Shown: positions 9,032 through 17,040 of the stretch, in pieces
Layout: every line of letters begins with the position of its first letter
How positions within the stretch are numbered: the first letter of the stretch is position 1
Assembly (NCBI GenBank): GCA_021155205.1
Contig: JAJNPS010000011.1
Coordinates: 115,653-179,652, forward strand
Length of the DNA: 64,000 bases
Origin: Rhodobacterales bacterium
GTDB lineage: Bacteria > Pseudomonadota > Alphaproteobacteria > Rhodobacterales > Rhodobacteraceae
Direction: 5' to 3'
Program-made: the position numbers and the translations under genes
The notes under the pieces: generated by a model
Seen by the model: only the letters and a program-made list of their open reading frames with translations
What the model was told of the DNA's origin: nothing
The model's database searches: none

Positions 9032-11106
9032 CGCAAAGCCTGATCCTTGATCCCTTGGTGCCGTGGCCGGTGCTTCTGGCGCTGGTCGGGGCGGCGCTTT
9101 TGTTCGTGGCGCTGGCGGTCTGGCGCGGGCTGTCGGGCTGGTGGCTGCGCGGGTTGACGGCGGCGGTCCTTTTGGCGGCGCTGGCCAATCCGTCGCTGCA
9201 AACCGAACAGCGCGCGCCGCAGGGCGACATCGTCATCGTCGTGGTGGACGACAGCGCCAGCCAGGGATTGGGCAACCGGGCCGACCAGACTGCCCGCGCG
9301 CTGGCCGGGGTGGAGCGCGAGGTGGCCTCGCTGCCCAACACCGAACTGCGCGTCCGCCGCGTCGGGGACGGGCCGGACAATGCCGGCACCCTCGCCATGA
9401 CCGCGCTGGCCGAGGCGATTGCCGAAGAACCGCGCGCGCGGATTGCGGGCCTGATCGTGATCTCGGACGGCCAGGTGCATGACCTTGGCCTGGTCCCGGT
9501 TCTGCCGGCCCCCCTGCATCTGTTGATGACGGGCGCGGCGTCGGACTGGGACCGCAGGCTGGTGGTCAAGAACGCCCCCGCCTTTGCGATCCTGGGCGAA
9601 GAATTCATGCTGACCCTGAAGATCGAGGATCAGGGCGCGGTGCCCGCCAGCGCCGGGGCCGAAGTGGACCTGACCATCGCCGTCGACAGCGAGCCCCCGC
9701 AGACCTACCGCGTGCCGGTGGGGCAGGATCTGGAACTGCCGGTGACGCTGCCGCATGGCGGCATGAACGTGCTGCAGTTTTCCGTCCCCCGGGCGGACGG
9801 CGAACTGACCGACCGCAACAATACCGCCGCGGTTCAGATCAATGGTGTCCGCGACCGGCTGCGCGTGCTGCTCGTCTCCGGCGAGCCGCATGCGGGCGAA
9901 CGGGTCTGGCGCAATCTTCTGAAATCGGATGCCAGCGTCGACCTTGTGCATTTCACCATCCTGCGCCCGCCGGAAAAGCAGGACGGCATCCCGGTTGATG
10001 AACTGAGCCTGATCGCCTTTCCCACGCGCGAACTCTTCATCGAAAAGATCGAGGAGTTCGACCTGATCATCTTTGACCGCTATCGGATGCGGGGCATCCT
10101 GCCGATGTCCTATCTCGACAATGTCGTGAATTACGTGCGCAAGGGCGGCACCGTGCTGGTGGCGGCAGGCCCGGAATTCGGTGCCGTGGACAGCCTTTAC
10201 CGATCGCCCCTTGCCGACATCCTGCCGGTGGAACCGACGGCCCAGGTCATCGAGCAGGGTTTCAGGCCCGCGCTGACCGACCTTGGCCGACGTCATCCCG
10301 TGACCGAGGGTCTGGAGGCGCTGGCCCCTGCCGGGGGCTGGGGCCGATGGTTCCGCCTGATCGAAGTCACGCCGAAACCCGGCGCGCAGGTGGTGATGTC
10401 CGGTCCGGGCGACCGGCCCCTGTTGGTGCTGAACCGCGAGGGCGAGGGGCGCGTGGCGGTGCTGGCGTCGGATCAGGCCTGGCTCTGGGGCCGCGGGTAT
10501 GAAGGGGGCGGGCCGCAGTTGGAACTCTTGCGGCGCCTGGCCCACTGGATGCTGAAGCAGCCCGAACTGGAGGAAGAGGCCCTGACCGCCACCGTCAAGG
10601 ACGAGGCCGTGACGATCACGCGGCGTACCGTGGCCGAAGTGCCGCCGGGTCCGGTCACGATCACCGGGCCGGATGGCGTGGTGGCGACCGTGGACATGAC
10701 CGAAGCCGCGCCCGGCAGGTTCGAGGCGGTCTGGGCCGCACCGGGACTGGGCCTTTACCGGATGGAACAGGGCGATCTGGCGCGTGTGATCGCGGTCGGC
10801 CCGGCCAGCCCCAAGGAATTCGAGGCAACGATTGCGTCGGATGCGGGCCTTGCGCCCATCGTCAGCGGCAGCCGCGGTGGCGTGGTGCGCATCGAGGATG
10901 GACTGCCCGACATCCGCACCGTGCGCGACGGGCGGCCAGCGGCCGGACGCGGCTGGATCGGGATCGCGCCGCGCGGGGCCTATGTGACCGAAGACATCGA
11001 CATCGCGCCGCTGGTGCCAGCATGGCTTGCGCTGTTGCTGGCGGTGGTGCTGGCAATAGCGGCCTGGCTTTACGAAGGACGGCGCGGCAGGCCCACGGCG
11101 GCGTGA
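9028..11106 (+). CDS. VWA/glutamine-amidotransferase-like membrane protein
   Basis: A 692-residue membrane protein, last gene of the moxR operon, overlapping the previous stop by ATGA. Two N-terminal helices (about residues 13-34 and 37-55) precede a VWA-like strand VIVVVDDSASQG, whose D-x-S-x-S pattern would suit a MIDAS metal site. A central domain near residues 260-500 (DRLRVLLVSGEPHAGERVWR, later GRVAVLASDQAWLWGRG) resembles class I glutamine-amidotransferase folds found in such clusters, but I see no convincing Cys-His-Glu triad. A C-terminal helix (WLALLLAVVLAIAAWL) ends the protein. It probably forms a membrane complex with the other three products. Function is unknown. Confidence 0.88.
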   Translation: MTQSLILDPLVPWPVLLALVGAALLFVALAVWRGLSGWWLRGLTAAVLLAALANPSLQTEQRAPQGDIVIVVVDDSASQGLGNRADQTARALAGVEREVASLPNTELRVRRVGDGPDNAGTLAMTALAEAIAEEPRARIAGLIVISDGQVHDLGLVPVLPAPLHLLMTGAASDWDRRLVVKNAPAFAILGEEFMLTLKIEDQGAVPASAGAEVDLTIAVDSEPPQTYRVPVGQDLELPVTLPHGGMNVLQFSVPRADGELTDRNNTAAVQINGVRDRLRVLLVSGEPHAGERVWRNLLKSDASVDLVHFTILRPPEKQDGIPVDELSLIAFPTRELFIEKIEEFDLIIFDRYRMRGILPMSYLDNVVNYVRKGGTVLVAAGPEFGAVDSLYRSPLADILPVEPTAQVIEQGFRPALTDLGRRHPVTEGLEALAPAGGWGRWFRLIEVTPKPGAQVVMSGPGDRPLLVLNREGEGRVAVLASDQAWLWGRGYEGGGPQLELLRRLAHWMLKQPELEEEALTATVKDEAVTITRRTVAEVPPGPVTITGPDGVVATVDMTEAAPGRFEAVWAAPGLGLYRMEQGDLARVIAVGPASPKEFEATIASDAGLAPIVSGSRGGVVRIEDGLPDIRTVRDGRPAAGRGWIGIAPRGAYVTEDIDIAPLVPAWLALLLAVVLAIAAWLYEGRRGRPTAA

Positions 11107-11116
11107 GAGGCCGGGA

Positions 11117-11827
11117 TCAGGGCAGGTCGCGCTCCAGCATCACCCGGCGGGAATGCGACGCAAACTCGCGCCGCAACAATACCGATGCGGCAATCAGCGT
11201 GGTCACGACCAGTGCCGCCGGCCCCAACAGCCACCCCAGCGCCGCCAGCGCAAAGTCGATCGACCGCAGCCCGCGGTTGAAGGATTTGGCCGCCGTGATG
11301 TTGACCTCGGCCGCCTGGGCGGCGCGGTGCAGGGCCAGCGGGTCGGCGGGATCGTTCGGAACCGCCGCCATCAGGATCGAGCAGTAGCCGAACAGCCGGT
11401 TCGACCAGATGAACTTCAGCAGGGCATTGACCAGAAACAGCAGCGACAACAGCACCTGCAACTGGATCTGGCCGGTCTCTGCCTGCAGCGACAGCCGCGC
11501 GGCGAGGCCGGTCAGCGTGCCGGCATTGCCGATCAGCGCAAGACCGCCGCCAATGGCGATCAGGCAGGCCGAGGCGAAAAAGGCCGTGCCCTGGCGCAGG
11601 CTCTCGATCACCGTGGCGTCAAAGATGCGCGGCTGGCGGGTCACGAACTGGACCATCCAGTCATGGCGGTACTGCTGCATCAGGATCGTGACCGACGGGC
11701 GGCGTGCGGGGGGGTGTTCGATCAGCCAGCCAAGTCCCGACCAGACCACCAGCATGAAGGCGACCACAGCCGCATCGGTCGTCGAAAACGGGCCAAGGGC
11801 GCGCATCTGGGCAATGAGGGTGTCCAT
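11117..11827 (-). CDS. DUF599 inner-membrane protein
   Basis: A 236-residue integral membrane protein of the DUF599 family. It has about four hydrophobic helices: AVVAFMLVVWSGLGWLIEH at the start, FFASACLIAIGGGLALIGN, a helix around LLSLLFLVNALLKFIW, and a C-terminal LLGPAALVVTTLIAASVLL. A conserved family block reads YRHDWMVQFVTRQPRIFDA. It is convergent with the moxR operon (ten bases between stops) and divergent from glcD. The start is ATG 11827. No function is established for this family. Confidence 0.88.
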   Translation of the reverse strand: MDTLIAQMRALGPFSTTDAAVVAFMLVVWSGLGWLIEHPPARRPSVTILMQQYRHDWMVQFVTRQPRIFDATVIESLRQGTAFFASACLIAIGGGLALIGNAGTLTGLAARLSLQAETGQIQLQVLLSLLFLVNALLKFIWSNRLFGYCSILMAAVPNDPADPLALHRAAQAAEVNITAAKSFNRGLRSIDFALAALGWLLGPAALVVTTLIAASVLLRREFASHSRRVMLERDLP

Positions 11828-11856
11828 GCCGGCAGCTTAAGCCGGAGCGTTTTGGC

Positions 11857-11885
11857 TTGCCAGTGGCATAAATTGGTAATAATCT
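11857..11885 (+). promoter_or_regulatory. candidate sigma-70 promoter of the glc operon
   Basis: TTGCCA at 11857-11862 and TAATCT at 11880-11885 are separated by exactly 17 bases, close to housekeeping promoter consensus. The predicted start of transcription is about 30 bases before the glcD start. The region is AT-rich against a GC-rich background. The -10 element lies inside a palindrome described separately. Confidence 0.55.
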
Positions 11886-11894
11886 TTTACCAAT
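11872..11894. promoter_or_regulatory. palindromic operator candidate upstream of glcD
   Basis: ATTGGTAA at 11872-11879 and TTACCAAT at 11887-11894 form a perfect 8-bp inverted repeat with a 7-base spacer. TGGT...ACCA half-sites are typical of FadR-subfamily GntR regulators such as GlcC and LldR, although their usual spacer is shorter. It overlaps the candidate -10 element, where a bound protein would block initiation. No GntR gene lies in the window. Sequence symmetry is seen; the regulator is inferred. Confidence 0.5.
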
Positions 11895-11921
11895 ACAACG
11901 GAAAGGTTGACCGCCCTGGAC

Positions 11922-13349
11922 ATGCCCCCACCCGATGCCGCGGTGCTGCTGCGCAAGGCGGACATCGTCCGGCGGCTGCGGGGCGTGCTGCCCGCCGATG
12001 CGGTCATCGACGATATTGCCGAAACCCGCGCCTATGAATGCGACGGCCTTGCCGCCTATCGCTGTCCACCCCTTGCGGTGGTCCTGCCGCGCACAACGGC
12101 AGAGGTGTCCGCCGCCCTGCGCATCTGTTGGGAGGAGGGTGTGCCGGTGGTCCCGCGCGGGTCTGGCACCTCGCTGGCCGGCGGGGCGATGCCGACGGCG
12201 GATTGCGTCATCTTGGGCGTGGCACGGATGAACGCGGTACTGGAAACCGACTACGACAGCCGGTTCATCCGCGTGCAGGCGGGCCGCACCAACCTGAGCG
12301 TCACCGGCGCGGTGGAGGCGGACGGGTTCTTTTACGCCCCCGATCCGTCCAGCCAGCTTGCCTGCGCCATCGCGGGCAATATCGCGATGAATTCCGGTGG
12401 GGCGCATTGCCTGAAATACGGCGTGACGACCAACAACCTGCTCGGCGTCACGCTGGTGCAGATGGACGGCACGGTGGTCGAGGTGGGCGGTCCCTGGATG
12501 GACGCGCCCGGCCTTGATCTGCTGGGGGTGATCTGCGGCTCCGAAGGGCAGCTTGGGGTCGTGACCGAGGCCACCTTGCGCATCCTGCCGAAACCCGAAG
12601 GCGCGCGCCCCGTTCTGATGGGGTTCGACACGAGCGAAGGCGCAGGGGCCTGCGTCAGCGCCATCATCAAGGCGGGCATCCTGCCGGTGGCGATCGAATT
12701 CATGGACCGCCTGCTGATCCGCGTCTGCGAGGATTTCGCGCAGGCCGGCTACCCCGACTGCGAGGCCCTGTTGATCATCGAGGTCGAGGGCAGCCCGACA
12801 GAGATCGGCGAACAGCTGGCGCGGATCAGAACCATCGCCGCGGCCCACAACCCCGTGGTGGTCCGCGAAAGTGCGTCCGAGGACGAAGCCCGGAAAATCT
12901 GGCTGGGCCGCAAGTCGGCGTTCAGCGCGATCGGGCGGATTTCGGACTACATGTGCCTTGACGGGACGATCCCGGTTTCAAACCTGCCCTACGTTCTGCG
13001 CCGGATCGCCGAACTTGGCGCGCAATATGGGCTGGCTGTCGGCAACGTCTTTCACGCGGGCGACGGCAACATGCACCCGTTGATCCTCTATGATGCGAAC
13101 AAACCCGGCGATCTGCAGACCTGCGAGGCGCTGGGGGCGGAGATATTGAAGCTGTGCGTCGAGGTCGGGGGCTGCCTGACCGGCGAACACGGCGTCGGCA
13201 TCGAAAAACGCGACCTGATGGGGGTGCAGTTCTCGCCCGAGGACATGGAGGCGCAGATGCGGGTCAAGGATGTGTTTGATCCCAAATGGCTTTTGAACCC
13301 CGCCAAGGTGTTTCCCCTGGCGCTGAGCGGCAGCCGGCGTGCCGGTTGA
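11922..13349 (+). CDS. glcD: glycolate oxidase subunit GlcD (FAD-linked)
   Basis: A 475-residue FAD-binding subunit of glycolate oxidase, which oxidises glycolate to glyoxylate. The FAD_binding_4 domain carries VVPRGSGTSLAGGAMPT and SSQLACAIAGNIAMNSGG. The C-terminal FAD-oxidase domain carries NVFHAGDGNMHPLILYD and GCLTGEHGVGIEKRDLM. ATG 11922 is used; GGAAAGG at 11900-11906 lies 15 bases upstream, rather far. TTG 11907 abuts that motif too closely, and an in-frame CTG at 11916 would be ideally spaced, so the exact start is uncertain by a few residues. It is the first gene of glcD-glcE-orf109-glcF, behind the promoter and palindrome at 11857-11894. Confidence 0.95.
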   Translation: MPPPDAAVLLRKADIVRRLRGVLPADAVIDDIAETRAYECDGLAAYRCPPLAVVLPRTTAEVSAALRICWEEGVPVVPRGSGTSLAGGAMPTADCVILGVARMNAVLETDYDSRFIRVQAGRTNLSVTGAVEADGFFYAPDPSSQLACAIAGNIAMNSGGAHCLKYGVTTNNLLGVTLVQMDGTVVEVGGPWMDAPGLDLLGVICGSEGQLGVVTEATLRILPKPEGARPVLMGFDTSEGAGACVSAIIKAGILPVAIEFMDRLLIRVCEDFAQAGYPDCEALLIIEVEGSPTEIGEQLARIRTIAAAHNPVVVRESASEDEARKIWLGRKSAFSAIGRISDYMCLDGTIPVSNLPYVLRRIAELGAQYGLAVGNVFHAGDGNMHPLILYDANKPGDLQTCEALGAEILKLCVEVGGCLTGEHGVGIEKRDLMGVQFSPEDMEAQMRVKDVFDPKWLLNPAKVFPLALSGSRRAG

Positions 13350-13350
13350 T

Positions 13351-13405
13351 GTGCCGGGGGCTGTCCGCCCCCGGACCCCCGAGGATGGATGGACAAAGAT
13401 GAAGG
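13351..13405 (+). repeat. GC-rich hairpin repeat overlapping the glcE start
   Basis: CCGGGGGC (13354-13361) and GCCCCCGG (13367-13374) form a perfect 8-bp hairpin with a five-base loop, followed by GACCCCCGAGGAT and ACAAAGATGAAGG. This pattern resembles an intergenic repeat I associate with Rhodobacteraceae genomes; only one copy is in this window. The terminal ATG is the likely glcE start codon and GAGGAT may serve as its ribosome site. There is no U-run, so it is unlikely to be a terminator. Confidence 0.5.
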
Positions 13406-14544
13406 GCGACCGGCTGCATCCCGGCACCGAGGCGGAACTGGCCGAGATGCTGCGGGCCGCGTCAACGCCCCTGACGATCAGGGGGGGCGGGACGCGCGCG
13501 CTGGGGGCGGCGTCGGGGGTGGTGCTGGAAACGGCGGGCCTGAACGGCATCCCGCTCTACGAGCCGGGGGCGCTGACGCTTGTGGTGCGGGCAGGGACAT
13601 CGCTGGCCGTGGTCGAGGCGACGCTGGCGACGGAGCGACAGCGGCTGGCTTTCGAGGTCCCGGACCTGCGCGCGCTGCTGGGGCGCGACGGAGCATCAAC
13701 CATCGGCGGCGTGGTCGCTGACAACGCCTCCGGTCCGCGCCGGGTGCAGGCGGGCGCCTGCCGCGACAGCCTGATCGGCATCCGCATGGTCGACGGGCGC
13801 GGCACGGCCATCAAGAACGGCGGCCGCGTGATGAAGAACGTCACGGGCTACGATCTGGTCAAGCTGATGGCCGGATCGCGCGGAAGCCTCGGGGTGCTGA
13901 GCGAAGTGTCGTTCAAACTGCAGGCAATGCCGGAGGCAGAGGCAACGCTGCGGATCACGGGGCTGCGGCCGGACGTCGCGCTGTCCGTGCTGCGCCGCGC
14001 GCTGGCCTCGCCCTTCGATGTTTCGGGGGCGGCGCATCTGGATGTCGGCCGCACCGTCGCCGACGCCGAGACGCTGGTGCGGGTGGAGGGGCTGGCGGGC
14101 TCGGTTGCCTATCGTGCAACGGAGCTGACGCGGATCCTCGGCGACGGCGATCTGGTGGAAGGCCCCGCCAGCGCCGCGCTGTGGGCCGGGATCCGCGACG
14201 TGGCCCCCTTTGCCGCCATGTCCGGTGCCGTGTGGCGGCTGTCCGTCATCCCGGCCAGCGCGCTGGCGGTGCCGGCGGCGCTGGCGGCGGCGGGGATCGC
14301 GCACCGAACGATCTGGGACTGGGGCGGCGGGCGGCTCTGGCTGCTGGCGGGGCCGGATGCGGCGGCGGCCATCGGCGCGGCGGTGACGGGGATCGGCCAT
14401 GCGACACTGGTCCGGCCGGTTGCAGGACAGGGCGATGTCGGATCCCTGCCGCCCGAGGCTGCGGCTGTTGCGGCGCTGACACGGGGACTGCGGGCTGCGT
14501 TTGATCCGCGGGGCATTTTTGACCCGCACCGGCCCCCGGCATGA
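13399..14544 (+). CDS. glcE: glycolate oxidase subunit GlcE
   Basis: A 381-residue FAD-binding subunit of glycolate oxidase, homologous to the GlcD N-terminal domain. The flavin-binding blocks TIRGGGTRALG, GRDGASTIGGVVADNASGPR and NVTGYDLVKLMAGSRGSLGV are clear. ATG 13399 gives the family-like beginning MKGDRLHPGTEAELAEML; the frame is open further upstream, but that sequence is the GC-rich hairpin repeat and is probably untranslated. The gene ends overlapping a small membrane-protein gene by ATGA. Together with GlcD and GlcF it makes the membrane-associated enzyme that passes electrons to quinone. Confidence in identity is high and in the exact start moderate. Confidence 0.93.
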   Translation: MKGDRLHPGTEAELAEMLRAASTPLTIRGGGTRALGAASGVVLETAGLNGIPLYEPGALTLVVRAGTSLAVVEATLATERQRLAFEVPDLRALLGRDGASTIGGVVADNASGPRRVQAGACRDSLIGIRMVDGRGTAIKNGGRVMKNVTGYDLVKLMAGSRGSLGVLSEVSFKLQAMPEAEATLRITGLRPDVALSVLRRALASPFDVSGAAHLDVGRTVADAETLVRVEGLAGSVAYRATELTRILGDGDLVEGPASAALWAGIRDVAPFAAMSGAVWRLSVIPASALAVPAALAAAGIAHRTIWDWGGGRLWLLAGPDAAAAIGAAVTGIGHATLVRPVAGQGDVGSLPPEAAAVAALTRGLRAAFDPRGIFDPHRPPA

Positions 14545-14870
14545 CGCCCGCCATCCTGGCCTTCTTTGTCTTTCCGGTCGCGCTTTACCTGGCGCTTGCC
14601 GCCCTGCCGTCAGGCCGTCCTGCCCTTGTCGGCCTTGTCGCGTCGGGTGTGCTGGCCGTGCTGGCCGCCGTGGGGCTTGCGGCCGTTGACCGAAGCGGGC
14701 TTGGACTTGCGATGGCGGTCCTTTCCATCGCGGCAAGCGCACTGGCGGCGCTGGTGCAGTCCGTTCGCCGGGTGCTTGGTCCCGGCCGGGCCGCGTGGCT
14801 TTACCCGGTGGTGGTTGTGGCGGTCCTGGTCGCGGGCGGCCTGCCGGTGATCCTGAACCTGGGGGCCTGA
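14541..14870 (+). CDS. small membrane protein within the glc operon
   Basis: A 109-residue protein of which most is hydrophobic, with about four predicted helices: ILAFFVFPVALYLALAAL, LVASGVLAVLAAVGLAAV, LAMAVLSIAASALAALVQS and a C-terminal AWLYPVVVVAVLVAGGLPVI. It overlaps glcE by ATGA and stops two bases before glcF, so it is translated with the enzyme subunits. I do not recognise a named family. Its position suggests a membrane anchor, quinone-access or substrate-entry role for GlcDEF; this is inference from context only. Confidence 0.8.
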   Translation: MTPAILAFFVFPVALYLALAALPSGRPALVGLVASGVLAVLAAVGLAAVDRSGLGLAMAVLSIAASALAALVQSVRRVLGPGRAAWLYPVVVVAVLVAGGLPVILNLGA

Positions 14871-14871
14871 C

Positions 14872-16161
14872 ATGCAGACGAACTTTACCGCCGAACAGTT
14901 GCGCGATCCCGGGCTGGCCCGCGCCAACGAGGTGCTGCGGTCGTGTGTCCATTGCGGGTTCTGCACGGCGACCTGCCCGACCTATCAGGTACTTGGCGAC
15001 GAACTCGACAGCCCGCGCGGGCGCATCTACCTGATCAAGGACATGCTGGAGACGGGTCGCCCTGCGGATGCCAGGACTGTCCTGCATATCGACCGCTGCC
15101 TGTCGTGTCTGGCCTGCATGACCACCTGCCCGTCGGGTGTGCACTACATGCATCTGGTGGACGAGGCGCGCAGTTACATCGAACGTACCCACCAGCGACC
15201 CCTGATGGACAGGCTGTTGCGCGCCGTGCTGGCGCGGATCATCCCTTATCCGGGGCGGTTCCGGCTGGCGCTGTTCGCGGCGCGCCTTGCCCGGCCGCTG
15301 AAACGCCTGCTGCCCGATGCGCGGCTGCGTGCGATGCTGGACATGGCACCGGCGCGCCTGCCTCCGGTCAGCCGCAACGATGACCCGCAGACCTTTGCCG
15401 CCACGGGACCGCGCCGGATGCGGCTGGCGCTGATGACGGGATGCGCGCAGCGGGCGCTGAACGCCGACATCAACGACGCCACGATCCGGCTGTTGACGCG
15501 GCTGGGGGCCGAGGTGGTCGTGGCGCGCGGGCAGGGCTGCTGCGGGGCGCTGACGCATCATATGGGCAAGACCAAGCTGGCCCATGCCGCCGCCGCCGCC
15601 AACATCCGCGCCTTCATGGCCGAAAAGGCGGCGGGCGGTCTGGACGGTATCATCATCAACACCTCGGGCTGCGGCACCACGGTCAAGGATTATGGCCACA
15701 TGTTCCGCACCGATCCGCTGGCCGCCGATGCCGCGACCGTCGCGGGCCTCGCGTTGGATGTCAGCGAGGTGCTGGTGACACTGGGCTTGCCCGGAGGCAC
15801 GCCCAAGGGCCTGCGCGTCGCCTATCACGCCGCCTGTTCGCTCCAGCATGGCCAGCAGATCAAATCCGCACCCAGGGACCTTTTGCGCCGGGCCGGGTTC
15901 GAGGTGGTGGAGCCCGCCGACAGCCATCTGTGCTGTGGGTCCGCCGGGACCTACAACCTGCTGCAGCCCGCGATTTCCGCCGAACTGAAAAAGCGCAAGG
16001 TTGAAACGCTGAAGGCGCGCCGCCCCGACATCATCGCGGCCGGCAATATCGGCTGCATGATGCAGATCGGATCGGGGACGACTGTGCCAATTCTGCATAC
16101 GGTCGAACTGCTCGACTGGGCGACCGGGGGGCCGCGCCCGCGCGCGCTGGACAGGCCCTAG
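14872..16161 (+). CDS. glcF: glycolate oxidase iron-sulfur subunit GlcF
   Basis: A 429-residue electron-transfer subunit. Two [4Fe-4S] motifs near the N-terminus read CVHCGFCTATCPTY and CLSCLACMTTCP. Two cysteine-rich CCG domains follow, with GQGCCGALTHHMG near residue 222 and HLCCGSAGTYNL near residue 350, as in GlcF and heterodisulfide reductase D. The start is ATG 14872, directly after the orf109 stop. It passes electrons from the flavin subunits to the quinone pool at the inner membrane. The C-terminus shows no membrane helix, which fits a need for a separate anchor. Identity is secure. Confidence 0.95.
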   Translation: MQTNFTAEQLRDPGLARANEVLRSCVHCGFCTATCPTYQVLGDELDSPRGRIYLIKDMLETGRPADARTVLHIDRCLSCLACMTTCPSGVHYMHLVDEARSYIERTHQRPLMDRLLRAVLARIIPYPGRFRLALFAARLARPLKRLLPDARLRAMLDMAPARLPPVSRNDDPQTFAATGPRRMRLALMTGCAQRALNADINDATIRLLTRLGAEVVVARGQGCCGALTHHMGKTKLAHAAAAANIRAFMAEKAAGGLDGIIINTSGCGTTVKDYGHMFRTDPLAADAATVAGLALDVSEVLVTLGLPGGTPKGLRVAYHAACSLQHGQQIKSAPRDLLRRAGFEVVEPADSHLCCGSAGTYNLLQPAISAELKKRKVETLKARRPDIIAAGNIGCMMQIGSGTTVPILHTVELLDWATGGPRPRALDRP

Positions 16162-16221
16162 GGATTGCCGCAAATCTGCCGCAGTCCGGCGATACCTGCG
16201 GCGGGCCTGCCCGGAGGATCC

Positions 16222-17040
16222 ATGTACCGCTTGCTGATTGCCCTGGTTGCCGCAACCCTTGCCGCCCCCATTCAGGCGCAGGTCCCGACCGAGCCGGACG
16301 ACACTCCGCTGGTGTCGCTGCAGACCAGCGACGACGGACGCGGCTGGACGGGCGTGGGCAAGCTGATGCTGGGCAAGCGGGGGTTCTGTACCGGCGTGCT
16401 GATTTCGCCGCAACTGGTGCTGACAGCGGCGCATTGCCTGTTCGACAAGGAAACAGGCGCGCGCATCGACGCCAGCAAGATCGAGTTCCGCGCGGGCTGG
16501 CGCAACGGTCGGGCCGAGGCCTATCGCGGCGTGCGCCGTGCGCTGGCGCATCCCGACTATGTCTATGGCGGATACGAACCCGTTGACCGCGTCGGTTTTG
16601 ACCTCGCACTTCTGGAACTGGACCAGCCGATCCGCCTGCCTTCGGTGCAACCCTTCGAGACCGATCCCCGCCCGAACGAGGGCGAGGTGGTCGGCATCGT
16701 CAGTTATGCCGAAAACCGCGCCGATGCCCCCTCGATCCAGCAGGTGTGCCACGTGCTGACCCGGCGACCCGACATGCTGGTGCTGTCGTGCAACATCGAC
16801 TTCGGATCATCAGGCGCGCCGGTCTTTACACTGCGCGGTGGCGTGGCGCGGGTGGTGTCGGTGGTGTCGGCCAAGGCCGAACTTGACGGCAGGAAAGTCG
16901 CACTTGCGGTGCCGCTGGAAAAGCCGCTGGCGGATCTGCAGGCCGAAATGGCCGCAGGAACTGCTGCGGCCAGATCACCCACGCCGGGGGTCCGGATCAT
17001 CTCGGGCGGGTCGGGTGGCGCAAAGTTCGTCAAGCCATGA
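16222..17040 (+). CDS. exported trypsin-like serine protease A
   Basis: A 272-residue secreted or periplasmic S1-like peptidase. ATG 16222 follows GGAGG by four bases and opens a signal peptide (MYRLLIALVAATLAAPIQA, cleaved before QV); an in-frame upstream extension lacks these. The triad is visible as LTAAHC (His), FDLALLELD (Asp) and FGSSGAPVF (Ser). The usual GDSGGP is GSSGAP, so the acidic residue that clamps the activated N-terminus of chymotrypsin-like zymogens is missing, which suggests no propeptide activation. The protein ends in AKFVKP, echoed by the next gene. It overlaps that paralogue by ATGA. The substrate is unknown. Confidence 0.88.
   Translation: MYRLLIALVAATLAAPIQAQVPTEPDDTPLVSLQTSDDGRGWTGVGKLMLGKRGFCTGVLISPQLVLTAAHCLFDKETGARIDASKIEFRAGWRNGRAEAYRGVRRALAHPDYVYGGYEPVDRVGFDLALLELDQPIRLPSVQPFETDPRPNEGEVVGIVSYAENRADAPSIQQVCHVLTRRPDMLVLSCNIDFGSSGAPVFTLRGGVARVVSVVSAKAELDGRKVALAVPLEKPLADLQAEMAAGTAAARSPTPGVRIISGGSGGAKFVKP

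Noticed and set aside
13354..13374. GC hairpin between glcD and glcE as a terminator
   Set aside because: No U-run and glcE follows at once in the same operon.
13696..16752. 1018-codon minus-strand frame across glcE, orf109 and glcF
   Set aside because: Glc subunits with Fe-S and FAD motifs occupy the other strand; the frame is low-complexity Arg/Gly/Pro-rich.
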